Source: Elusimicrobia bacterium RIFOXYA2_FULL_47_53
GTDB lineage: Bacteria; Elusimicrobiota; Endomicrobiia; Endomicrobiales; XYA2-FULL-47-53
DNA length: 64,000 nt
NCBI GenBank assembly: GCA_001800315.1
Contig: MGVE01000007.1
Coordinates: 124,001-188,000, forward strand
Reading direction: 5' to 3'
Part shown: positions 54,126 to 62,004 of the stretch, in pieces
Layout: the number at the start of each line of letters is the position of its first letter
Position numbering within the stretch: position 1 is the stretch's first letter
The notes under the pieces: generated by a model
Databases searched by the model: none
Seen by the model: the letters and a program-made list of their open reading frames with translations, nothing else
Told to the model about the DNA's origin: nothing
Made by a program: the position numbers and the translations under genes

Positions 54126-55364
54126 TTATTCCTGTTCCTCGTGATCGTGGTGGTGGTCGTAATCGGTACCCGGCCCGGCCTCCTGCCTTTTGCCGGTTTT
54201 CTGAAAGTAATTATAAAGAGGCGACATATCTCGCAGCTTTTTTACTATCGCCGGGAACTCGTTTAAAACATAATCGGCGTCATCGGTTGAATTGTATTTT
54301 GAGAGGCTCATTAAAATTGAACCCTGCGCCACGGCCGCGTCTATTTTTATAGCCGAAAGCACATGAGACATCTTAAGCGCTTTTGAGGCGCAGGCAGAAC
54401 CGCTGGAGACGCATATTCCTTTCTGATCCAGGAAAAGCATCATGGCCTCGCCTTCAACAAACTCAACGGAAAAATTAACATTATTGGGAAGCCTGGCCGT
54501 CGGATGGCCGTTTAAATAAATATACTCTATTTTTTTGGGCAGTTCGGTTATTATCCTGTCTCTTATGGCGGCAGTTTTCTTTGAATTCTGCTCCATCTCG
54601 TTCTTAGCCAGCTCGCAGGCCTTTCCGAAACCCACTATAGCGGGAACATTTTCAGTGCCGGCGCGCCGGCCGTTCTCCTGAATGCCGCCGTCTATCTGAG
54701 GTATTATCCTGGCGCCTTTCCTGACATAAAGAGCCGCGGCTCCCCTGGGGCCGTAAAACTGGGCTCCCGAAAAGGTCAGAAGGTCGGCTCCGAGCGCGTT
54801 TACATCCACCGGAATCTGTCCGGCAGAAGCCACCGCGTCGCAATGAAACGGTATTTTTTTGGCCCGGACAATTCTGGATATTTCGGGTATGTTCTGAATC
54901 GTGCCAATTTCGGTATTGGCATGCTGAATGGAAACTATGGCGGTGTCGGGCCTCAGGGCCTTTTCCACATCAGAGGGCGAAACCATGCCGTATTTGTCAA
55001 CCGGCAGATAAGTAACCTCAAAACCTGCCTGAGAGAGGCGCCGGGCCGAGTAAAGAACGGAAAAATGCTCTACGGAGGATACAACTATATGTTTTGCCTT
55101 TGCTGAATTAGCCTCGGCAACGCCCTTAATGGCCAAGTTATTGGCCTCGGAACCGCAGGAGGTGAAATAAATCTCCTGCTCATTGGCGCCCACAAGCGCG
55201 GCGGCCTGTTTTCTCGCGTTTTCAATAGCGTCTTTGGATCTCGCGCCCAGGGTATGCATGCTCTGGGCATTGCCATAGTTTTCCCTTAAGAAAGGCAGCA
55301 TTTCATTAAAAACTCTTTCGCTTATTTTCGTGTTCGCCTGATTATCAAGATATATCTCTTTCAT
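54126..55364 (-). CDS. iscS: Cysteine desulfurase, NifS/IscS type
   Basis: This 412-residue PLP enzyme takes sulfur from cysteine for cluster assembly. The N-terminus is IYLDNQANTKI, the PLP Lys is replaced in the usual position by LTFSGAQFYGPRGAAAL near residues 200-215 (Lys absent; see findings), and the active Cys loop is VSSGSACASKALKMS near 330. The C-terminus ends in a His/Asp-rich tail (DYDHHHDHEEQE), probably metal-binding. Confidence 0.9.
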   Translation of the reverse strand: MKEIYLDNQANTKISERVFNEMLPFLRENYGNAQSMHTLGARSKDAIENARKQAAALVGANEQEIYFTSCGSEANNLAIKGVAEANSAKAKHIVVSSVEHFSVLYSARRLSQAGFEVTYLPVDKYGMVSPSDVEKALRPDTAIVSIQHANTEIGTIQNIPEISRIVRAKKIPFHCDAVASAGQIPVDVNALGADLLTFSGAQFYGPRGAAALYVRKGARIIPQIDGGIQENGRRAGTENVPAIVGFGKACELAKNEMEQNSKKTAAIRDRIITELPKKIEYIYLNGHPTARLPNNVNFSVEFVEGEAMMLFLDQKGICVSSGSACASKALKMSHVLSAIKIDAAVAQGSILMSLSKYNSTDDADYVLNEFPAIVKKLRDMSPLYNYFQKTGKRQEAGPGTDYDHHHDHEEQE

Positions 55365-55365
55365 A

Positions 55366-55797
55366 TTACCGCCTCAACTCCAATTTGTTGTAGAACTCAA
55401 TAAGTTTTTCCATGTGGTATTTTTCGTTCTGCATTATCCCGCTGACCGCCAGCTCAAAATCCTTACTCATGGAATATCCCATGATTTTCTTATAGTGGTT
55501 ATAGGCGTGCATCTCGTTTTCAATGTGCTTGTCCAGAATCTTGTGAATAGAGCTCTCTGTCTCCAGTTCGGCGAATTTCCAGACCGGTTTTCCGCCAAGC
55601 GAAATTATCTCGCTTGAAAGTCTGTCGGCGTGGCGAAGCTCGGTCATACTGAACTCCTCAAACATTTTCGCGAGTTTCTCGCCGTCTCTGAGTTTTCTTT
55701 TTACCCTTTCAGCCTCCCGAAGATAGAGAAACACATCATTATACTCCATCTCAAAGGCATGGGATAAAAGGTTTAGCAGTTCTTTAGCGTCTTTCAT
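55366..55797 (-). CDS. Ferritin-like (bacterioferritin/rubrerythrin-type) protein
   Basis: This 143-residue four-helix protein has the di-iron pattern EMEYNDVFLY, MTELRHADRL (ExxH), ENEMHAYNHY and QNEKYHMEKL (ExxH). It has no rubredoxin domain. It lies 1 bp upstream of iscS, so it could store or deliver iron for cluster assembly. Confidence 0.88.
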   Translation of the reverse strand: MKDAKELLNLLSHAFEMEYNDVFLYLREAERVKRKLRDGEKLAKMFEEFSMTELRHADRLSSEIISLGGKPVWKFAELETESSIHKILDKHIENEMHAYNHYKKIMGYSMSKDFELAVSGIMQNEKYHMEKLIEFYNKLELRR

Positions 55798-55898
55798 AGG
55801 AAATATATTTTATACCTATAATTTATGGTTGTCAATATTACCACTCGGAATCAGTTTTCTTGCCGGTCGGCGTTGTCCACATCCCAACGCCTGATTTT

Positions 55899-56074
55899 AA
55901 CTTTCTTTGGGCGCGCAAAGAAAGTTAATAAAGAAACGCGCCCCCGCGAGCCATTCGCAAAGTATTTTTGGCAGTCTTGCAAACTCCCTGCCCTGTCGGC
56001 AGGTCAAACAGGCAAGACTGAAAACCTCCAAAAATACTTATGCTCATAATCGGCTCGGAAGGGGTATAAAAAAA
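55899..56074. repeat. Dispersed ~175-bp repeat, family R1, copy B
   Basis: Starts with the AACTTTCTTTG...CAAAGAAAGTT palindrome and ends TCGGAAGGGGTATAAAA. The inner hairpin is GCAGTCTTGC...GCAAGACTG around a CTGCC/GGCAG core. It occupies most of the 55798-56133 gap, where no gene is seen. Confidence 0.8.
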
Positions 56075-56133
56075 CTCTAATCTGAAATACAGAAACTAAC
56101 TGCCGGCTCGCCCTTACATTAGGCCGTGGCAGG

Positions 56134-58410
56134 CTACCGCGGACGCCTTTTTGAGAAGTTTCTTATAAGCAGTGAATTTGTAACCACCGAGACCGAGCTG
56201 AAAGCCATCGCGGCGCCAGCTATCATAGGATTAAGAAGAAACGCGAAAAATGGATACAGAACCCCTGCCGCCACGGGTATGCCTATGACATTGTAGAAAA
56301 AGGCCCAGAAAAGGTTCTGCCTTATCTTTCTCATGGCAAAACGGCTCAGCCTCACCGACTCAAGAACATCCCTGATATCGCTTTTTATAAGCACTATCTG
56401 GGCCGCCTCAATTGCCACATCGGTTCCGGAGCCGATAGCTATGCCGATATCGGAGGCGGCAAGCGCGGGGGCGTCATTGACGCCGTCTCCGACCATAGCC
56501 ACGGCTTTGGAGTTTTTTCTGAGCTCCGCGATTTTTACCGCTTTCTGGGCCGGCATAACGCCTGCTATAACCTCATCAATACCGAGTTTTCTGCCCATAG
56601 CGGAAGCTGTTTTTTCATTGTCTCCGGTAATCATTATAACCCGTATGCCGAGTTTCTTTATTTCTTTAATTGTTTCCAGCGCGAAATCTTTCGGCGTGTC
56701 GGCTATGGCAAATATTGCCTTGCACTCGGAGTTTTCTGAAACCCAGACCACCGTCTTGCCCTGCGAGGCGAACTCCTGAGCCGCTTTGTCCAACTCATCG
56801 GATATCCTTACACCTTTTGAAACTAACAGGCCCCTGCTTCCCACAAGAACATTGGCGCCGCCCGCCTGAGCATAAACTCCCATGCCTTCAAGAGCGCTGA
56901 AGTTTGAAATCTCTTGTGCCTCGGCGTTATTCTTTCTGGCGTATTCAACTATAGCCGGAGCCAGGGAGTGTTCGGAGCGGCTCTCCGCCGACAAAGCCAG
57001 CGACAGTATTCTTGATGACTCCGCGGCCGCGGCGGAAATAAAATCAGTTACAACAGGCTCTCCCCTGGTGAGGGTTCCTGTTTTATCAAAAACAATAACA
57101 TCAGTTTTCTCGGCAAGCTGAAGCGCCTGCGCGTTTTTAACAAGGATCCCGTTTTTAGCCGCTATGCCGGTTGCCACCATTACCGCGGTGGGTGTCGCAA
57201 GCCCTAAAGAACAGGGACAGGCGATTATCAACACCGCGATAAAGATCGTAAGCGCGAAAACGAAACTCGCCCCCGAAAGAAGCCAGACAACCAGCGACAC
57301 CACCGCTATCGCGGCTACCGTCGGGACAAAATACGCCGCGACTTTGTCGGCTAAGGCCTGTACCGGGGCTTTGGAGCCCTGGGCATCCTCAACAAGTTTT
57401 ATTATCTGGGAAAGCGTCGTCTCGCTGCCAACTCTTGTGGCCTTAAATGTGAAGGTGCCGCTTTTGTTTATGGTGCCGTCAATTACATCGTTCCCGGGCT
57501 TTTTCTCCACCGGCAGGCTTTCACCGGTGACCATGGATTCATCCACGCTGGAGTAGCCTTCTAAAACAATGCCCCCTACGGGAATTTTCTGGCCCGGCTT
57601 TACTATTACGATATCTCCGGCCTTAACTTTTTCAATGGCCACTTCGCGTTCCGCTCCGTCAATGATCAGAATCGCCGTTTTGGCCCTTAACCCCATGAGC
57701 TTTTTTATGGCCGCCGAAGTTTTGCCCTTGGCAAGCGCCTCAAACCATTTTCCCAATAGAATGAAAACCAGGAGCATACCCGCCACCTCAAAATAGAGGT
57801 CCTGCGAAGTATAGGAGCCGCGCCCCAGCAGTATGAAGAAAGTTATAAAAAGGCTGTAAATGTAGGCGGAGCCGGTTCCTATTGCTATCAGCGTGTCCAT
57901 ATTCGCGGTCTTTGTCTTGATAAGCGAAATAATCCCCCGCGTGTAAAACTGATAACCCGCCGCGAGTATAGGAGTGGCGAGCATCAGCTGAACCACCGCG
58001 AGAAACGCCGAAGGAAGATTTATGTGTAAACCGATGTCATGCGACATGGCCAGGAAAGTCAAAGGAAGCCCGAACCCCAGCGAAATTAAAAATTTGATTT
58101 TAAGGCTGTTTACTTCCTTATCTCTCGCGGCCTGCTCGTAATCCCGCGGCTCGGCAGGTTTTGAGCCGGCCTCAACCGGCGTTTCCGCGGGAGCTTTTAT
58201 GACTTCATAACCCGAGTCCTCAATGACTTTATGCAGTTCCTCCAGAGAAACCGTTTGGGCGTCAAATTCCACGAATGCCTTGCCGGCGGCGTAATTTACG
58301 CCGGCGTTCTTAACGCCGGCCGTCTCTTTAAGAGCGCCTTCAATATTTAGGCTGCAGGAGACGCAGTGCATCCCCGAAATAAGTATTGTTTCTTTCTTAA
58401 TATCTTCCAC
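56134..58410 (-). CDS. copA: Copper-translocating P1B-type ATPase
   Basis: This 758-residue pump exports Cu(I). An N-terminal heavy-metal domain has GMHCVSCSLNIE (residues 13-24), eight membrane helices follow with the transport motif ACPCSLGLATP, the actuator motif MVTGESLPVE, the phosphorylation site FDKTGTLTRG and the hinge MVGDGVNDAPALA. The domain set is complete, with a single metal-binding domain. Confidence 0.96.
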   Translation of the reverse strand: MEDIKKETILISGMHCVSCSLNIEGALKETAGVKNAGVNYAAGKAFVEFDAQTVSLEELHKVIEDSGYEVIKAPAETPVEAGSKPAEPRDYEQAARDKEVNSLKIKFLISLGFGLPLTFLAMSHDIGLHINLPSAFLAVVQLMLATPILAAGYQFYTRGIISLIKTKTANMDTLIAIGTGSAYIYSLFITFFILLGRGSYTSQDLYFEVAGMLLVFILLGKWFEALAKGKTSAAIKKLMGLRAKTAILIIDGAEREVAIEKVKAGDIVIVKPGQKIPVGGIVLEGYSSVDESMVTGESLPVEKKPGNDVIDGTINKSGTFTFKATRVGSETTLSQIIKLVEDAQGSKAPVQALADKVAAYFVPTVAAIAVVSLVVWLLSGASFVFALTIFIAVLIIACPCSLGLATPTAVMVATGIAAKNGILVKNAQALQLAEKTDVIVFDKTGTLTRGEPVVTDFISAAAAESSRILSLALSAESRSEHSLAPAIVEYARKNNAEAQEISNFSALEGMGVYAQAGGANVLVGSRGLLVSKGVRISDELDKAAQEFASQGKTVVWVSENSECKAIFAIADTPKDFALETIKEIKKLGIRVIMITGDNEKTASAMGRKLGIDEVIAGVMPAQKAVKIAELRKNSKAVAMVGDGVNDAPALAASDIGIAIGSGTDVAIEAAQIVLIKSDIRDVLESVRLSRFAMRKIRQNLFWAFFYNVIGIPVAAGVLYPFFAFLLNPMIAGAAMAFSSVSVVTNSLLIRNFSKRRPR

Positions 58411-58868
58411 TATTTTTTCCTCTCATAAAGGCCGACCAGTTCGGCTTTATCTATAATATGGCCCTGCATCGCTTTTTCCAAAGCGGCCTTATCCGGCGCG
58501 TGTTCAAGTTTAAGCTCCGAGTCCAGGGCATAGAGCTTGAAGAAATACCTGTGGGTTCCCGAAGGAGGGCAGGGCCCGTCGTAGGTTTTTTTGCGGTAGC
58601 TGTTCCGGCCCGCGCTCCCGGGCATTGAATTCTGTTTAATGAACACCGTTTGCGGGGGAATATTAAAAACAACCCAGTGGACGAAATTTCCGGAAACTGC
58701 GTCGGGATCGTCCATTATAAGAGCAAGGCTTACGGCCCTGGCGGGCACGGCGCTTAGCTCAAGGGCCGGATTGATATTTTCACCGTCACAGGTAACCTTG
58801 GCCGGCATAACCGACATATTGCCGAAATCCGGGGAAGATATTTTCACGGGATGCCTCCTGCACTTCAC
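58410..58868 (-). CDS. YbhB/YbcL-type phosphatidylethanolamine-binding-like protein
   Basis: This 152-residue protein matches the bacterial Raf-kinase-inhibitor-like family: NPALELSAVPA, LIMDDPDAVSGNFVHWVVFN near 52-71, PGSAGRNSYRKKTYDGPCPP near 83-102 and GTHRYFFKLYALD near 104. The family's bacterial role is unclear. It shares one base with the copper ATPase gene. Confidence 0.93.
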   Translation of the reverse strand: MKCRRHPVKISSPDFGNMSVMPAKVTCDGENINPALELSAVPARAVSLALIMDDPDAVSGNFVHWVVFNIPPQTVFIKQNSMPGSAGRNSYRKKTYDGPCPPSGTHRYFFKLYALDSELKLEHAPDKAALEKAMQGHIIDKAELVGLYERKK

Positions 58869-58882
58869 GGTTATTAGGGGAG

Positions 58883-59794
58883 TTATTCGCTGCGGGAATA
58901 CTCAAGCATCTTATCTATGGATATTTTTGCTTTTTCAGCGATAACGGGGTCCACCTTAATTTCGTAGCGCATCTCTTCTAAGGCCCAGAGCACCTTTTCA
59001 AGGCTCGTTTTCTTCATATTGGAGCAGACGGCCAGCTCTAAGGCGGGATAAAATTTCTTTAAAGGGTTCTCTTTCCTGAGCCTGTGCAGTATTCCCGTCT
59101 CGGTGGCGATAATCATTTCCGAAGATTTTGAAGAGGCCGCGTATTCCAGCATACCGCTTGTGGAAAGCACCTTGTCGGCAAGGGCCGAGACATCGGGGTT
59201 ACACTCCGGATGAGCCACAACCTCGGCTTTGGGGTGCTTATGCTTCGCGTCCTTGATGTGCTGGGCCAGTATTCTTGAATGCACATGGCAGTAACCGTCA
59301 TAAATTATCATCTCGCAGCCGGCCTTTGAGGAAGCGTAAGAGCCGAGGTTCCTGTCGGGAACAAAAATTACTTTCCTGCCGGAGAGGGTGCGCAGAATCT
59401 TTTCCGCGTTTGCCGAGGTACAGCAGATATCGGTCTCGGCTTTGACTTCAGCAGTGGTATTTACATAGCTTACCACCAGCGCCCCGGGATTTTCTTTCTT
59501 TAATTCCCGCAGTTTCGCAGCGGTTATCATGTCCGCCATGGGACAGCCGGCGTTTTTTTCGGGCAAAAGCACTTTTTTCCCGGGCGCGAGTATAGCGGCT
59601 GTCTCGGCCATAAAATGCACCCCGCAGAACACTATTACAGCGGCGTCTGATTGGGCGGCCCTGCGGCTTAAATCAAGCGAATCGCCGGTAAAATCAGCTA
59701 TATCCTGAACCTCGGACAGCTGATAGTTATGCGCCAGAATAACCGCGTTTCTTTCCTTCTTAAGTTTTTGAATTTTTTCTATCAAAGAATCCAT
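58883..59794 (-). CDS. nadA: Quinolinate synthase A
   Basis: This 303-residue [4Fe-4S] enzyme condenses iminoaspartate and DHAP in NAD synthesis. It has ILAHNYQLSEVQDIADFTGD near residue 20, the cluster Cys in LPEKNAGCPMADM, and further Cys in DICCTSANAEK and VCSNMKKT, with the conserved HPECNPDV. No nadB or nadC lies beside it. Confidence 0.96.
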   Translation of the reverse strand: MDSLIEKIQKLKKERNAVILAHNYQLSEVQDIADFTGDSLDLSRRAAQSDAAVIVFCGVHFMAETAAILAPGKKVLLPEKNAGCPMADMITAAKLRELKKENPGALVVSYVNTTAEVKAETDICCTSANAEKILRTLSGRKVIFVPDRNLGSYASSKAGCEMIIYDGYCHVHSRILAQHIKDAKHKHPKAEVVAHPECNPDVSALADKVLSTSGMLEYAASSKSSEMIIATETGILHRLRKENPLKKFYPALELAVCSNMKKTSLEKVLWALEEMRYEIKVDPVIAEKAKISIDKMLEYSRSE

Positions 59795-59805
59795 ATATAT
59801 ATGTA

Positions 59806-60345
59806 TCAGGTGTTCATCCAGTTCCAGACTTTGCCTTCCTCCTCCATCATCCAGTCTCCCGGCTCGGTCAGATAGCGGTAAACATTCACAATCGCGTCAA
59901 GGTGCTGTTTTTCCTCCTGCATCAGAAATTCAAAAAACTTCTTTTCTTCGGGTGAAGAGGCTTTTTTGCTGAAGTCCCGGTAGGTGGCGTAGCTTTTCTT
60001 CTCTAACTCCATCGCCAGCTCATAGCCAGCTGTGTTTCCCGCGCTGTTCTTAAGGCTGGTTTTATTGGCTCTGGTAAAAAAATCCTTTATCGCGGCTTCA
60101 ACGGACGGCATGTTCTTGGGAAGCGAAACCTTACCCTTAGAACCGGTCTTTATCATATTATACATCTCGTCAATTTTCTGGGCGTGCACAACTTCCTCTC
60201 CCGCCAGCGAATAAAAAAGCTTCTTGGTAAGAATATTTCTGGACTTTGCGGCCAGTTTCAGATAAAAGTTGACGCCTTTAACCTCTAACCCTATGGAAAA
60301 ACCAAGGGAAGTAAGCTTACCGGACAATCCTGACGCTTTGACCAT
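59806..60345 (-). CDS. Ferritin-like rubrerythrin-type protein
   Basis: This 179-residue protein starts at 60345, chosen because AGGAGG lies 4 bp before this ATG, whereas the longer frame from 60384 overlaps the promoter -10. The four-helix domain has GLEVKGVNFYLKLA, LAGEEVVHAQKIDEM (ExxH), AMELEKKSYATYRDF and MQEEKQHLDAI (ExxH). It has no rubredoxin domain. It probably handles iron or peroxide. Confidence 0.87.
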   Translation of the reverse strand: MVKASGLSGKLTSLGFSIGLEVKGVNFYLKLAAKSRNILTKKLFYSLAGEEVVHAQKIDEMYNMIKTGSKGKVSLPKNMPSVEAAIKDFFTRANKTSLKNSAGNTAGYELAMELEKKSYATYRDFSKKASSPEEKKFFEFLMQEEKQHLDAIVNVYRYLTEPGDWMMEEEGKVWNWMNT

Positions 60346-60379
60346 AACTCCTCCTTTTGCCTTTGCTGACTCTTTTTTT

Positions 60380-60408
60380 ATCATATTAAATTAAACCACC
60401 TAAGTCAA
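60380..60408 (-). promoter_or_regulatory. Promoter for the ferritin-like gene
   Basis: On the minus strand TTGACT (60403-60408), 17 bp, TATGAT (60380-60385). Confidence 0.7.
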
Positions 60409-60483
60409 ACCGCAAACCGTAAATCTCTCTTTCGCGGTAATTTTACCTTCAATAATAACATAAGCCGGCGCAAAAAATATCTC

Positions 60484-60512
60484 TTGACAAAAAAACCGCC
60501 TTGTTGTATAAT
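60484..60512 (+). promoter_or_regulatory. Consensus promoter and likely operator for the ArsR operon
   Basis: TTGACA (60484-60489), 17 bp, TATAAT (60507-60512): a perfect sigma-70 match. Just downstream lie two direct TTAAC units (ATATTAACTTATTAACA, about 60521-60537), a possible ArsR-type operator overlapping the start point. Confidence 0.8.
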
Positions 60513-60581
60513 TAATGAAAATATTAACTTATTAACATCTAAACTGAGGCTATGAAAAGCCTTTTCAAAAGGAGAGTGCCT

Positions 60582-60944
60582 GTGAACAGCGAGAATTTTG
60601 AGAAGAAAATCTTTGAGATGCATGCCGAGCTCTGCAAAACCCTGTCAAACCCCAAGAGGCTTGAGATCCTGAGCATTCTCAGGGGCGGCGAAAAGCAGGC
60701 CGGAGAGATTTCAACATACCTGAAAATCAGCAAAGCCAATCTGTCCCAGCACCTCTCTATTTTAAAGCAAAAGAAACTTATACTGCAGAGGCGCAGCGGA
60801 GTAAACCTGTTTTACAGGGTGGCCGACCCCAGGGTTTACAAGGGCTACGACTGTTTAAGAGATATTCTCTTAACCCAGCTTCAGGAACACAACAAATTTT
60901 ATACTAACATCAACTTCAAGGAGGCCCAGAATGCCAATATTTGA
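60582..60944 (+). CDS. ArsR-family winged-helix regulator
   Basis: This 120-residue repressor-type protein starts at GTG 60582, with AAGGAG 8 bp before it. The recognition region is AGEISTYLKISKANLSQHL and the wing LQRRSGVNLFYRV. Only Cys18 region (ELCKTLSNPKRLEIL, here residue 17-18) and one later Cys are present; the CxC pair of classical arsenite sensors is missing, so the inducer is not clear. It probably controls the five genes downstream. Confidence 0.92.
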   Translation: MNSENFEKKIFEMHAELCKTLSNPKRLEILSILRGGEKQAGEISTYLKISKANLSQHLSILKQKKLILQRRSGVNLFYRVADPRVYKGYDCLRDILLTQLQEHNKFYTNINFKEAQNANI

Positions 60945-61143
60945 ATACAAATGCGGCAAATGCGGGCATAAATTTGAACAGCTGACTTTTGAGAGCGAAA
61001 GCAAAACCGTAAAATGCCCGAAATGTTCCTCTGAAAACACGGAGAAACAGTTTTCCCAGTTCGCAAGCGGCAATTCAAAATCCGGGCAGAAAAACTTTTC
61101 GTGCCCCACGGGCGGCTGCTGCCCCGGCTGCAATAACAATTGA
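60931..61143 (+). CDS. FmdB-family zinc-ribbon protein with Cys-rich tail
   Basis: This 70-residue protein has the FmdB zinc ribbon PIFEYKCGKCGHKFE and CPKCSSENTEKQF, then a Cys-rich tail CPTGGCCPGCNNN. It overlaps the regulator by 14 bp, with AAGGAGG before the ATG, so they are coupled. The tail would bind a thiophilic metal. The role is not known. Confidence 0.9.
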   Translation: MPIFEYKCGKCGHKFEQLTFESESKTVKCPKCSSENTEKQFSQFASGNSKSGQKNFSCPTGGCCPGCNNN

Positions 61144-61162
61144 CAATTAAACGGAAAATTCA

Positions 61163-61819
61163 ATGACCCTGGAAAATCAAATAAACATAAGATACGGCGA
61201 ACTCGCGGAAAGCAGCTGCTGCCTTTCCTGCGGAGGAGCCATTGATCACGCTAAGGCCCGCGAGGGAGAGACCTGCCTTGACCTCGGAAGCGGCAGAGGC
61301 CAGGACGCCCTGAAACTCGCGCAGGAAGTCGGCGATAAAGGCCTTGTTTACGGCATAGACTTATCCGACAAGATGATAGCCAAAGCCGAGCGCACTGCGC
61401 AAAAGCTCGGCATCAGCAATGTAAAATTCATCAGGTCAAACCTTGAAAACCTGCCCCTTGAAAGCTCATCGGTTGACCTAGTAATCTCCAACTGCACCAT
61501 AAATCACGCTTCGGACAAACAGGCGGTATGGCGCGAGATATACAGAGTGCTCAGAAAAGGCGGCCGTTTTGTTATAAGCGATATTTACGCCTTGCGGGAA
61601 GTTCCCCCTGAGTACAAAAACGATCCGGCAGCCGTGGCCGAATGCTGGGCCGGCGCTTCAACCCGCGAGGCATACCTGAAAACGCTTTGCGCTTCGGGGT
61701 TTCCCGAGGTCAGCATAATTGAAGAGAGCAAACCCTACGATAAAGGCAAAATAACGGTGGCAAGTTTTACGGTTTCGGGCATAAAAGACCCGAAACCCGT
61801 TTCCTGCTGCTGCAAATAG
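61163..61819 (+). CDS. ArsM-like SAM-dependent methyltransferase
   Basis: This 218-residue protein resembles arsenite methyltransferases: SAM motif CLDLGSGRGQDAL near residue 38, DLSDKMIAKAE, LENLPLESSSVDLVISNCTI near 100 and CWAGASTREAYL near 160. Cys in SNC and CWAGA correspond to the arsenite-binding positions of ArsM, and SSCCLSCGG near residue 18 adds more. The C-terminus ends PVSCCCK. It may methylate arsenite or another thiol-bound substrate. Confidence 0.88.
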   Translation: MTLENQINIRYGELAESSCCLSCGGAIDHAKAREGETCLDLGSGRGQDALKLAQEVGDKGLVYGIDLSDKMIAKAERTAQKLGISNVKFIRSNLENLPLESSSVDLVISNCTINHASDKQAVWREIYRVLRKGGRFVISDIYALREVPPEYKNDPAAVAECWAGASTREAYLKTLCASGFPEVSIIEESKPYDKGKITVASFTVSGIKDPKPVSCCCK

Positions 61820-61840
61820 AACCCTAAAAGGAGAAAGAAG

Positions 61841-61966
61841 ATGAAAGAGCAGACCGCCAGAAAAACAGGAATGAAAACGCTGATCGTCAAAAAAGCCAAA
61901 AACGAAAAGAAAATAGCCCAGTGCTGCGCGAAAATATCCGCTGTTGTCGCCGGCTGCCACGACTAA
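61841..61966 (+). CDS. Small Cys-containing peptide (41 aa), candidate precursor for the radical SAM enzyme
   Basis: This very short gene has AAGGAG 7 bp before its ATG. The peptide begins MKEQTARKTGMKTLIVKKAK, is Lys-rich for about 25 residues, and ends IAQCCAKISAVVAGCHD with three Cys in the last 14 residues. A basic leader plus a Cys-rich core directly before a radical SAM/SPASM gene is the layout of a ribosomally made, modified peptide. No homologue is recognised. Confidence 0.72.
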   Translation: MKEQTARKTGMKTLIVKKAKNEKKIAQCCAKISAVVAGCHD

Positions 61967-62004
61967 AGCGCCGCCTTATTACAATACCGCCGTTCCGGAG
62001 TTTT

